DNA of 64,000 nt from Tenacibaculum holothuriorum. GTDB taxonomy: Bacteria; Bacteroidota; Bacteroidia; Flavobacteriales; Flavobacteriaceae. Of this stretch, positions 8,787-16,802 are shown piece by piece; the stretch's first letter is position 1, and each line of letters opens with the position of its first letter. The notes under the pieces are model-generated. The model searched no databases. It saw only the letters and a program-made list of their open reading frames with translations, and was not told the origin of the DNA. The DNA is taken from assembly GCF_002120225.1 (NCBI RefSeq), contig NZ_LAPZ01000015.1, positions 52,357-116,356 on the forward strand. The letters run 5' to 3'. Made by a program: the position numbers and the translations under genes.

Positions 8787-9365
8787 TTAAGCTTCTTCTG
8801 TTTCAGCAGCAGCTTTTGCAGCGTTACGAGACATACGTACTTGAGCAACCACAGTGTTATCTGGGTGTAAGAAAGTATATTTTTCGTTTGCTAATTCAGT
8901 TACATATAATTTGTTACCAATTTCTAACTCAGTAATATCTGCTTCGATAAAATCTGGTAAGTTAGCTGGTAAAGCTTTTACTTTTAATTTACGTAAGTTG
9001 TGACGTAAAGCACCACCTACCATAACACCTTTAGAAGATCCTACTAATTTTACAGGAATTTCCATCATTACTGGCTTATCTTCGAATAATTGATAAAAAT
9101 CGATGTGTAAAATGTTGTCACTTACTGGGTGAAACTGAATGTCTTGTAAAACAGCAGCGTAAGTTTGTCCTTCTAATTCAATCGTTGCAGTATATACGTT
9201 TGGAGTATAAACTAACGGCTTGAATGCTTTTGCATCAGCTGAAAAGTGTACTGGCTTGTCTCCTCCGTATAATACGCAAGGAACCTGTCCAGCATTACGT
9301 AAGGCTTTAGTTGCTTTTTTACCTACGCTTTCTCTTTGAGATCCTTTGATTGTAATTGATTGCAT
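8787..9365 (-). CDS. rplY: 50S ribosomal protein L25 (TL5/CTC type)
   Basis: The 192-residue protein has the N-terminal L25 barrel ([27 protein letters not shown]) that binds 5S rRNA, and the longer C-terminal domain seen in Thermus TL5 and Bacillus Ctc ([19 protein letters not shown] and [14 protein letters not shown]). The end is Ala/Glu rich. The gene lies 20 bases downstream of prs on the same strand, a gene order conserved in many bacteria, and precedes pth. Confidence 0.95.
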   Translation of the reverse strand: MQSITIKGSQRESVGKKATKALRNAGQVPCVLYGGDKPVHFSADAKAFKPLVYTPNVYTATIELEGQTYAAVLQDIQFHPVSDNILHIDFYQLFEDKPVMMEIPVKLVGSSKGVMVGGALRHNLRKLKVKALPANLPDFIEADITELEIGNKLYVTELANEKYTFLHPDNTVVAQVRMSRNAAKAAAETEEA

Positions 9366-9385
9366 TACTTAAATATTTATAAAAT

Positions 9386-10327
9386 TTACATTAAAAACTC
9401 ATCACTAATAGATGTGTTCTGTTGAACTTTTTTCATCACATCAGCGAATAAGGCGGCGCAAGATACAACTTTTATTTTAGAAACTTGCTTTTTTAAAGGA
9501 ATTGTATCTGAAACAATTAGCTCTGTTAATTTCGAATTTTGAATTCGTTCATAAGCATTACCCGATAAAATTGGGTGTGTACAAATTGCTCGTACACTTT
9601 TTGCACCACGCTCTATCATTAAATCAGCAGCTTTGGTAAGTGTTCCTCCCGTATCAATCATGTCATCAACAAGAATTACATTTTTACCTTTCACATCACC
9701 AATCAATTCCATGTGAGAAATTACATTGGCTTTTAAACGCTGTTTATAACAAATTACTACATCACTTTCTAAGTATTTAGAATATGCGTAAGCCCTTTTA
9801 GAACCTCCCATATCTGGAGAAGCAATTGTTAAGTTGTCTAATTTTAAACTTTTTACATACGGAAGAAATATGGTAGATGCATACAAATGATCTACTGGTT
9901 TTTCGAAAAAACCTTGAATTTGATCAGCATGTAAATCCATAGTCATAATTCTAGTAGCACCAGCAGCTTCTAATAATTTAGCGGCTAATTTTGCACCAAT
10001 AGCTACACGAGGTTTATCTTTACGGTCTTGACGTGCCCAACCAAAATAAGGCATTACAGCAGTAATGTGTCTTGCAGATGCTCTTTTAGCAGCATCGCAC
10101 ATTAACAACATTTCCATTAAATTGTCTGCTGAAGGAAAAGTAGAACCAATAAGAAATACTCTACGTCCTCTTACAGATTCTTCGAAGGCTGGTTGAAATT
10201 CTCCATCACTAAAATGAGTGGTTTTTACGTTACCTAATTCTGCACCGTATTTTGAGGCAATTTCTTCTGCAAGTTCTACGCTTTGAGAACATGCAAAAAT
10301 TTTAGGGCTTAATTGCGTTGTAGCCAT
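9386..10327 (-). CDS. prs: ribose-phosphate pyrophosphokinase
   Basis: The enzyme makes PRPP from ribose 5-phosphate and ATP for nucleotide, His and Trp synthesis. Visible motifs are the metal-binding DLHADQIQGFF, the PRPP loop VILVDDMIDTGGTLTKAA and the flexible catalytic loop around GGSKRAYAYSK. The length of 313 residues is normal. It starts the prs-rplY transcription unit, with a promoter box about 40 bases upstream, and reads away from the tRNA-Leu gene. Confidence 0.97.
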   Translation of the reverse strand: MATTQLSPKIFACSQSVELAEEIASKYGAELGNVKTTHFSDGEFQPAFEESVRGRRVFLIGSTFPSADNLMEMLLMCDAAKRASARHITAVMPYFGWARQDRKDKPRVAIGAKLAAKLLEAAGATRIMTMDLHADQIQGFFEKPVDHLYASTIFLPYVKSLKLDNLTIASPDMGGSKRAYAYSKYLESDVVICYKQRLKANVISHMELIGDVKGKNVILVDDMIDTGGTLTKAADLMIERGAKSVRAICTHPILSGNAYERIQNSKLTELIVSDTIPLKKQVSKIKVVSCAALFADVMKKVQQNTSISDEFLM

Positions 10328-10364
10328 TTTATTGAATTGTATTTAGTTTGTGTTGTGTGTGGTG

Positions 10365-10372
10365 CAAAAGTA
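10365..10372 (-). promoter_or_regulatory. -7 promoter box of prs
   Basis: On the minus strand TACTTTTG matches TAnnTTTG exactly, 37 bases upstream of the prs ATG. Confidence 0.55.
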
Positions 10373-10426
10373 TAAATTATTTGCAGAGTTTCGTTTAAAA
10401 CTTAGGGTTAAAAGTAAAATAATTGC

Positions 10427-10434
10427 TAGATTTG
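10427..10434 (+). promoter_or_regulatory. -7 promoter box of tRNA-Leu
   Basis: TAGATTTG matches TAnnTTTG exactly and lies 14 bases before the first base of the tRNA. Confidence 0.55.
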
Positions 10435-10448
10435 TCGACCATTAAAAA

Positions 10449-10532
10449 GCCAAAGTGGTGGAATTGGTAGACACGTCGGATTCAAAATCCGATGTTCGCA
10501 AGAACGTGTGGGTTCGAGTCCCACCTTTGGTA
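10449..10532 (+). tRNA. tRNA-Leu, anticodon CAA
   Basis: The sequence folds into a class II tRNA. The acceptor stem is GCCAAAG with CTTTGGT (a G-U pair at the top) and discriminator A. The anticodon stem TCGGA/TCCGA encloses the loop TTCAAAA, which gives anticodon CAA reading UUG. A long variable arm (ATGTTCGCAAGAACGT) and the T-loop GGTTCGAGTCC follow. CCA is not encoded. Confidence 0.95.
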
Positions 10533-10535
10533 CTA

Positions 10536-10565
10536 AAAAAGCTGTTCATTTTGAACAGCTTTTTT
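10536..10565. terminator. bidirectional terminator between tRNA-Leu and mobA
   Basis: Stem GCTGTTCA / TGAACAGC with a TTT loop is flanked by A and T runs, so it can end both the tRNA transcript and the convergent molybdenum-cofactor operon. Confidence 0.82.
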
Positions 10566-10566
10566 G

Positions 10567-11676
10567 TTATGAGTTTAGATGATTTTTTGCTTGTTGATAC
10601 TCTTCAGGAGTATTTACATTTCTAATTAGTTCGTCATCTACTTCAATAATTTCAATATCAGAATTGATCAACATTTTACGCGGACAAGAATATCCTTGTG
10701 CTAAATATTGCAATAGTTTCCCATAGGCTTTTGGTTCGTATATAGTAATTAATGGCTCTGGAAACTCCTTGCTTTTTCCTTTAACCGCTGTAGCTACTTT
10801 ACTCGGGTTCCTTTTTTGTAATACTAACTGAATTAATTCTGAATTAACAAAAGGAAGATCGGTCGCTAAAACAAACCATGCCGAATTTGGGTCTTGCTGT
10901 AATGCAGAGCAAATTCCGCCAAACGGACCTAAATTTAAGAAAGTATCATGAATCTCTTCTGAATTGTTGTTGTTTTGAGCAACTGAATAAAAGGTTTTTA
11001 GTGAGCTTTCTTCTAATAATTCTTTTACATGTTTCTTTTGAGGCTTACCAAAATAGTTTAATTCAGCCTTGTCAGTTCCCATTCGAGTACTTTTCCCTCC
11101 AGTTAGTACCAATCCTTTTACAGGTGCAATGGTTTCTTTAATTAGGTTATGTATATGATTGGAAATTTTATCAATCTCATTAATTGAATAACTTGTGATG
11201 TTTTCAATATTCGGAAACTTTTCTTTTAAACAATCAAAATATGGTGTATTTGCATCTAATTTAATTATAAACTGAATGCTGTTAATTTGATCCATTCTCT
11301 TTTTAATAGAAGCTTCTTTTTCTGGATCTAAAATCAAGATTTGTTTGGAACCTGGATAATGGTTTCCGTTTACAAATACATAATCGTAGTTGTAAAACTG
11401 TAATCTTTGTTCATATTTGTTGATATAAGAAGAAGTATTAAGCTGTAAATTTCCTTCATGATGAAAGGTGTATTCAGATAAATGATTTGGTTCTACATCT
11501 TTTGCATGGGATGCATCAAAATAAGCCAAATTATAGTTGGATAATTTATTGGAAACTTGTGTAACAATATCGGCAATAATTCCACATTTAGCTCCTAAAA
11601 CAACTACTTCGTTCGGAGCATTGGTATCGTTGTGTTTTCTTGCTAAGTTGGTATGTTTTTGATGCTTTTTATCCAT
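10567..11676 (-). CDS. mobA: molybdenum cofactor guanylyltransferase MobA with a MobB-like N-terminal half
   Basis: The C-terminal half (about 187-369) is a MobA nucleotidyltransferase with GLVLTGGKSTRMGTDKAEL, LGPFGGICSAL and the metal-binding LATDLPFV. MobA adds GMP to molybdopterin. The N-terminal half (about 22-180) resembles MobB in layout (VVVLGAKCGIIADIV where MobB has its P-loop, and YDYVFVNGNHYPGSKQ where MobB has YDLVxVEGFK-x-PxPK). The GKT/S of the P-loop is missing, so GTP binding is unlikely. I chose the ATG at 11676, which overlaps the moaC stop by 8 bases; an in-frame ATG at 11709 would overlap moaC more. It is the last gene of the operon. Confidence 0.85.
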   Translation of the reverse strand: MDKKHQKHTNLARKHNDTNAPNEVVVLGAKCGIIADIVTQVSNKLSNYNLAYFDASHAKDVEPNHLSEYTFHHEGNLQLNTSSYINKYEQRLQFYNYDYVFVNGNHYPGSKQILILDPEKEASIKKRMDQINSIQFIIKLDANTPYFDCLKEKFPNIENITSYSINEIDKISNHIHNLIKETIAPVKGLVLTGGKSTRMGTDKAELNYFGKPQKKHVKELLEESSLKTFYSVAQNNNNSEEIHDTFLNLGPFGGICSALQQDPNSAWFVLATDLPFVNSELIQLVLQKRNPSKVATAVKGKSKEFPEPLITIYEPKAYGKLLQYLAQGYSCPRKMLINSDIEIIEVDDELIRNVNTPEEYQQAKNHLNS

Positions 11677-12145
11677 TCTTAATATCTGATTTCCCTCCTG
11701 TTTTTTCAATTAATTTTATTTCTTTAATTACCATTTCTTGACTGATTGCTTTACACATATCATAAATAGTTAAGCAAGTAGCAGAAGCGCCTGTTAACGC
11801 TTCCATCTCTACTCCTGTTTTTCCTTCAATCGTTACTTTGCAAAACACTTCAAGGTGTTGATTGTCGGTAATATTGATATCAATATCTACTCCATTGATT
11901 AGCAAGGGATGGCACATCGGAATGATATCTGAGGTTTTCTTTACCGCTTGAATACCTGCAATAATAGCCGTTTGAAAAACGGGTCCTTTTTTGGTGATTA
12001 ATTCATCGTTGTTAAAATGATTTATAATTTCTGAACCTAAAAACATGGTAGCTTTTGCAATAGCAACGCGTTTCGTGATTTTTTTATCAGAAACATTGAC
12101 CATTTTAGGTTGGTTATGTTCGTTTATGTGTGAGAAATTACTCAT
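11669..12145 (-). CDS. moaC: cyclic pyranopterin monophosphate synthase
   Basis: MoaC converts the MoaA product into cyclic pyranopterin monophosphate. The family signatures are present: MVNVSDKKITKRVAIAKA, KTSDIIPMCHPLLI, GVEMEALTGASATCLTIYDM and the catalytic lysine region IEKTGGKSD. The length of 158 residues is normal. It overlaps mobA by 8 bases, which suggests translational coupling, and follows an unknown lipoprotein gene by 11 bases. Confidence 0.95.
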   Translation of the reverse strand: MSNFSHINEHNQPKMVNVSDKKITKRVAIAKATMFLGSEIINHFNNDELITKKGPVFQTAIIAGIQAVKKTSDIIPMCHPLLINGVDIDINITDNQHLEVFCKVTIEGKTGVEMEALTGASATCLTIYDMCKAISQEMVIKEIKLIEKTGGKSDIKNG

Positions 12146-12156
12146 AGTTAAGTTCT

Positions 12157-12675
12157 TTAATTTATTGAATAACGATTAATTAGAAGTAATAACTGAAGTT
12201 TGTGTAAGGGAATACTAAAATAATCTTTAGGATAAATTTTTAAGAGCTGTGAAGTAGCTTCTTTTGGATTTATGTTTTTAGTTTTCACCTCTTTTAGATA
12301 ATTATTAATTTTAAAAGTTATTGATTTATTATAATCTGTTAAAGATTCAATTTTCTTATTGCATTCCAAGTTAAGTTCAACAAAATCTTTTGAAGTAATT
12401 TGATTTAAACTATCAATTAAAGAATATTTTATAATGGGTTTTGGAAAATCGTTTAACATTACTTTTTTAAAAAGTAAATAATAAGATTCATCAGAAGAAG
12501 ATGCTAATACTTTTTTTTCAATTAAAAGGTTTTCGTATTTTTTTATATATTCTGTTAAAGTAATTCCTTTGTTAGGAAAGGTAGAAAAAAGACACTCTTG
12601 AGCTTTTTTTTCAATACTATAATTACTACTACAATTAAAAAAGATAAGTAGAACGATTAAATAAGAGAGTCTCAT
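12157..12675 (-). CDS. unknown lipoprotein inside the molybdenum cofactor operon
   Basis: The N-terminus is a lipoprotein signal ending in IFFNCSSN, with the Cys at residue 15. The remaining 155 residues are polar and Lys/Glu rich, probably helical, with a single further Cys pair (Cys28 and one in ELNLECNK). I recognise no family. It sits 3 bases after moeA and 11 bases before moaC on the same strand, so it should be co-expressed with cytoplasmic cofactor genes although it is exported. It could be a recent insertion or a lineage-specific accessory gene. Confidence 0.7.
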   Translation of the reverse strand: MRLSYLIVLLIFFNCSSNYSIEKKAQECLFSTFPNKGITLTEYIKKYENLLIEKKVLASSSDESYYLLFKKVMLNDFPKPIIKYSLIDSLNQITSKDFVELNLECNKKIESLTDYNKSITFKINNYLKEVKTKNINPKEATSQLLKIYPKDYFSIPLHKLQLLLLINRYSIN

Positions 12676-12678
12676 TTT

Positions 12679-13866
12679 TTAAATTTTAATAATTGAATAA
12701 ACATTTCCTTTAATAAAATTTACTTCTTTTGTTTGTGGTAATTCAATAAACCCATTGGCTTCTACTAAACTAGCTAAGTCACCAGAACCGTTTCCTTTAA
12801 TTGGAGTTGCTAATAATTGTCCTTTTTCAGAATGTAATTTTACTTGTAAATAGTAGGTTAAGTTTGGTTTAAAAATTACATCTTCAGTTAAAATAGCTGT
12901 TTGCGTACTTTCTGTTAAACCAACCGACTTTTTATACCAAGGATAAAAATAGACTAAACAATTCACAAAAGTAGAAACAGGATTCCCTGGAAACGCAAAA
13001 ACTTTACAAGTATCCGTTTGTCCCATCCAAAACGGTTTCCCTGGTCGTTGAGAAACTCTGTGAAATAATTTTTTCACATCTAACTCGTCTAAAACTTCTG
13101 GTAAATAATCAAATTTACCTTTGCTTACTGCTCCAGAAAAAAGTAAGATATCGTATTCTTGTAAATATCTAGCGATTTTATCTTTTAAAACTTCTTTGTT
13201 GTCTGTAATATGAGCTGTTTCTGATGGAATATTTAATTCATTTAATAAAGAAACTAATGAATATACATTACTTCTTCGTATTTGATGTGCTTCTGGTGTT
13301 TCAGTTACATTCACCAATTCATCACCTGTAGAAACAATCATTACTTTAGGAAGTTTGGCAACTTTTATAGTGGCTTTTCCTACGGTAGCTAATACTCCAA
13401 TATCTGCTGGAGATATTTGTTTGTTTTTTGGAATTAATACAGTTCCTTCAGTTTTATCAGAACCTTTGATGTGTATATTTTGTCCCTCCTTAATTTCAGA
13501 AAGATTCACTGTTGCCATTAGCGTTTCTATACTCACATCTTCGTAACGAATTACAGTATCGCAATTATTAGGTAATACTGCACCTGTCATTACTTCGTAA
13601 CAATGCGCAGCGTTTTCCATCGTTTCTTGTGGACTACCTGCAGCTTGAACACCTTCAATCTTAAAATCTCGAACACCATATTGAAAAAAACGATAGTTAA
13701 TGGCAATTCCATCCATAGCAACACGATTGAATGGTGGAAAATCTCTATCGGCAATAATATCTTCTTTTAAAATTCTACCATCTGATTCTAAAAATGGAAT
13801 TTCTTCAATTCCAAAATCTTGTGTGTTACTTAAAATTATTTGTTTAGCTTCTTGTACTGTAATCAT
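12679..13866 (-). CDS. moeA: molybdopterin molybdenumtransferase
   Basis: MoeA inserts molybdate into adenylylated molybdopterin. Motifs include DRDFPPFNRVAMDGIAI in domain II, MTGAVLPNNCDTVIRYED, the MPT-binding region VMIVSTGDELV, FSGAVSKGKFDYLPEVL (GGVSxGxxD-like) and FAFPGNPVSTFVNC. The length of 395 residues is normal. The gene is 91 bases downstream of moaA; that gap holds a GC-richer inverted repeat. Confidence 0.95.
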   Translation of the reverse strand: MITVQEAKQIILSNTQDFGIEEIPFLESDGRILKEDIIADRDFPPFNRVAMDGIAINYRFFQYGVRDFKIEGVQAAGSPQETMENAAHCYEVMTGAVLPNNCDTVIRYEDVSIETLMATVNLSEIKEGQNIHIKGSDKTEGTVLIPKNKQISPADIGVLATVGKATIKVAKLPKVMIVSTGDELVNVTETPEAHQIRRSNVYSLVSLLNELNIPSETAHITDNKEVLKDKIARYLQEYDILLFSGAVSKGKFDYLPEVLDELDVKKLFHRVSQRPGKPFWMGQTDTCKVFAFPGNPVSTFVNCLVYFYPWYKKSVGLTESTQTAILTEDVIFKPNLTYYLQVKLHSEKGQLLATPIKGNGSGDLASLVEANGFIELPQTKEVNFIKGNVYSIIKI

Positions 13867-13909
13867 TTTTAGTTCTTTATTCTCTTGGGAATAGGAATTT
13901 TATTATGAG

Positions 13910-13930
13910 ATTCCGAAACAAGTTCGGAAT
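13910..13930. repeat. inverted repeat, candidate interspersed element
   Basis: ATTCCGAA-acaag-TTCGGAAT is a perfect 8-bp inverted repeat in the moaA-moeA gap. With its flanks (gaGATTCCGAAACAAGTTCGGAATGAc) it resembles the short GATTCC...GGAATGAC elements scattered in many flavobacterial genomes. That family resemblance is from memory. Confidence 0.5.
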
Positions 13931-13957
13931 GACTAATTATACCATAGTTTTATTAAA

Positions 13958-14947
13958 TTAACCACCAATTGTACTCATACTTTCAGAAACATTTCCTTTT
14001 CTATTCGCTTCTGCTATAAAACCGTTTTCTGGTTTTTCTTTTATCAGCTTTAAAAACAATTCTTTTAAATCGTCATTACTTGCTCCATCACGTATAAAAT
14101 CACGAAGATTAAAAACACCATCGTCAAACAAACAATTTTTAAAAGTGCCTGTTGGTGTTATTCGAATTCGGTTGCAATCGTTACAAATAGTTCTGGTAAA
14201 AGCAGGAATAATTCCAAAAGAGCCTTTATGATTTGCTACTTTATAGTTTTTTGAAGTTGATGATTTTTCTGATGGAATTTCTTTAAAATCAAACTCTTGA
14301 GCAATGGTTTGTAAGATTTTGGTAAAACTCCATTTTTCTTCTGTGTTTCGCTGTCCTTTTCCGTTAAAAGGCATTTCTTCAATAAAGCGTACCGAAACAT
14401 TTTTGTCTTTTGTCAAGGCAACAAAATCAACCAATTCATCAGTATTAAAACCAGATTGTACTACGACGTTTAGTTTTAAATTAAGTTTACTTTGTTCTAG
14501 TTTTAAGAAAGTGTCGTAAACTCCAGGAAACACGTCTCTACGAGTAATTATTGCAAATTTTTCTCTTTGTAAACTATCAATACTTAGATTGATATTCTTC
14601 ACTTTTGGTAATTGCTCTAAAGTTTCAATATGATTTACAATTAAAGCTCCATTAGTAGTAATGTTTATGTCATCTAATAAATCGTTGAAAGACAACATTT
14701 CTAAGAAACCGATAAAATCTTTTCGTACAAAAGGTTCACCTCCCGTTAATCGAATTTTGTTCACACCTAATTCGGTAAGTACTCTTATAATTCGGTACAT
14801 TTCTTTGTAGGTGAGGAGTTCTTTTCTGGGAACGATGTCAATTCCGTGAGCAGGCATACAATATTGACAACGCAAGTTACAACGGTCGGTAACCGCTAAA
14901 CGAACATAGTTTATTTGACGTCCAAAAGTGTCTGTAAGCATACTCAT
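13958..14947 (-). CDS. moaA: GTP 3',8-cyclase
   Basis: MoaA is the radical SAM enzyme that starts molybdopterin synthesis from GTP. The SAM cluster ligands are Cys23, Cys27 and Cys30 in TDRCNLRCQYCMP. GGEP follows in KIRLTGGEPFVRKDF. The second cluster ligands lie in TICNDCNRIRITPTG and FKNCLFDDG. The protein ends in the conserved Gly-Gly (STIGG), which is important for activity. The length of 329 residues is normal. It lies 12 bases after the MutS-like gene on the same strand. Confidence 0.96.
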   Translation of the reverse strand: MSMLTDTFGRQINYVRLAVTDRCNLRCQYCMPAHGIDIVPRKELLTYKEMYRIIRVLTELGVNKIRLTGGEPFVRKDFIGFLEMLSFNDLLDDINITTNGALIVNHIETLEQLPKVKNINLSIDSLQREKFAIITRRDVFPGVYDTFLKLEQSKLNLKLNVVVQSGFNTDELVDFVALTKDKNVSVRFIEEMPFNGKGQRNTEEKWSFTKILQTIAQEFDFKEIPSEKSSTSKNYKVANHKGSFGIIPAFTRTICNDCNRIRITPTGTFKNCLFDDGVFNLRDFIRDGASNDDLKELFLKLIKEKPENGFIAEANRKGNVSESMSTIGG

Positions 14948-14959
14948 AATGTAAAGGTA

Positions 14960-16732
14960 TTAAACAATATTCATCTTTTTTAATAAAAAGGAAGCATTCA
15001 TATTTTTACAAACTCCTTTTTTCATCTTATAATCAAAAAACAACTCGTCATTTATGATTTCTGCATCAAAATAATGATTCTCTATTTGTGACGAAAATTC
15101 TTCTGCTAATTCACATAAACTTACATCATGCGTGGCAATAATTCCTGTAGAATTTGATTTACTTAGTTTTTCAACAAACTTTTTAGAACCTAATGCTTTG
15201 TCTTTGCTATTGGTTCCTTTTAAAATTTCATCTAAGACAATAAAATAATTGTCGTTTGCAATCTCATCAACAATAAACTTTAATCGTTTTAATTCTGAAT
15301 AAAAGTAGGATTCATCATCGGTTAACGAATCTGAAGTGCGCATACTTGTAATTAGTTTTATTGGAGTATAGTTATAGTTTTCTGCACAAACAGGAAGTCC
15401 GCAGTTAGCCATTATTATTGATAAAGATATGGTTCTAAGAAAAGTACTTTTACCTGCCATATTTGCTCCTGTTATGATGAAAAACTGTTCAGTATCTATA
15501 GTAAAATCATTATCAATTCTTTTTGCAGAATTTAATAATGGGTGTCCTAAATTTTTAGCATCAATTATTTTTGATTCTTTTTGAATATTTGGAAAAGCAT
15601 AGTTCGGGTGATTATAAACAAAGTTAGCTAGTGAGTTTTGCGCATCGAAAAAACTCACAGTTTCAAACCATTTTGCTACTACGTTTTTATATTGAGCAAT
15701 CCATTTTTCGGTTTTAATTGCATTTAGAATATCCCATAAAAACAATCCATTTCCAACAACAGCAATTATTAAGTTGTTTCGTTGATCAAAAGCGTCTAAT
15801 ATTTTAGAGAACTTTTTAAAAATAACAGAAGCTTTTTCATCTTCAGAAGTAATTTCTTGTTGTTTCTCTTTAAGTATGGTAGAAGAAAACTGTTGATTTT
15901 CTATTTGCTCTAAAAGTAAATAGTATTGCTTAAAAATATCCTTTGCGTGATTAGCATCAGTATACAGTTTTTGAGTCGTTTTTAACGTAGAAGCTGTTAT
16001 TCCTAATCCGATAAAAAACCATAATAGCAACACTGAAAAACTAATAATTTTTAAAATTAATAGTACAATTAAAACAACTGAAATTATTGGAAATACTTTA
16101 ATTGTAATTGATAAAAAACTTGGAAGATTTGAAGTGTAGTTTTGTATCCACTGTATGATTACCGAAGTTTCTTTTTTTGCTGAAACTAAACTTTCTAATG
16201 CTGAAAAATGTTGACGCCATTTTACCTTTGAAGAAAGTTCTTGTAGTGCTTTTTGTTTTTCAGAAATATTAGAAATATGATTGCTAGATAAGGTTTTAGC
16301 AAGTGATTTTTTACCATCATTGGTTACGGTTCTGTTAATGAATTGAAAGAAAGACCCTTTCCCAAATAAATCAATATCGTTACTAAAAAAATGTTGTGGA
16401 TTGATAAACTCTTTTCCTGTGTCTAACTCACTATAACTACCATTTATCACCTCTATTTCTATAGTGTTGATGTTCTTTTTAGTTTCTATTATTTTTCGTT
16501 TTCCTTTTAATTTTTGGTGTAGGGTTACTAAAAAGATAAAAAGAGTAATTCCTACAAAACCGATTATAATAGGAATATTCGGAATTTTAAAAGTGTAATA
16601 TATTCCAATTGCTGTAGCTAAAAACACGGTAAATCGTAGTATACGAACTCTTAAGATTCTATTTGAAATTTCAGTGTGTTTTTTATCTAATTCAACAAGT
16701 TGAGATTTATAAAAATAAATAGGTTTTTGCAT
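14960..16732 (-). CDS. membrane-anchored MutS-like ATPase
   Basis: The C-terminal third is a MutS ATPase: Walker A TGANMAGKST at 421-430, the region SMRTSDSLTDDESYFYSELK, Walker B YFIVLDEILKGTNS and the His switch IIATHD. The mismatch-reading N-domain of MutS1 and its Phe-x-Glu motif are absent, and so is the Smr nuclease domain of MutS2. Instead there are two pairs of membrane helices (about 33-72 and 212-250). The 590-residue protein therefore belongs to a MutS-related group of unknown role and should not be called mismatch repair MutS. It may be co-transcribed with moaA. Confidence 0.85.
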   Translation of the reverse strand: MQKPIYFYKSQLVELDKKHTEISNRILRVRILRFTVFLATAIGIYYTFKIPNIPIIIGFVGITLFIFLVTLHQKLKGKRKIIETKKNINTIEIEVINGSYSELDTGKEFINPQHFFSNDIDLFGKGSFFQFINRTVTNDGKKSLAKTLSSNHISNISEKQKALQELSSKVKWRQHFSALESLVSAKKETSVIIQWIQNYTSNLPSFLSITIKVFPIISVVLIVLLILKIISFSVLLLWFFIGLGITASTLKTTQKLYTDANHAKDIFKQYYLLLEQIENQQFSSTILKEKQQEITSEDEKASVIFKKFSKILDAFDQRNNLIIAVVGNGLFLWDILNAIKTEKWIAQYKNVVAKWFETVSFFDAQNSLANFVYNHPNYAFPNIQKESKIIDAKNLGHPLLNSAKRIDNDFTIDTEQFFIITGANMAGKSTFLRTISLSIIMANCGLPVCAENYNYTPIKLITSMRTSDSLTDDESYFYSELKRLKFIVDEIANDNYFIVLDEILKGTNSKDKALGSKKFVEKLSKSNSTGIIATHDVSLCELAEEFSSQIENHYFDAEIINDELFFDYKMKKGVCKNMNASFLLKKMNIV

Positions 16733-16802
16733 TGTAAAATAAATAAGGGTAAAAGTACATCTTTACTGGGAATATATTTTTTAGAAGTCGTATTTTCGTT
16801 GT

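Noticed and set aside
11677..11709. Upstream ATG for mobA
   Set aside because: It deepens the overlap with moaC to 41 bases. The ATG at 11676 gives the usual short coupling overlap and a sensible N-terminus. It is not excluded.
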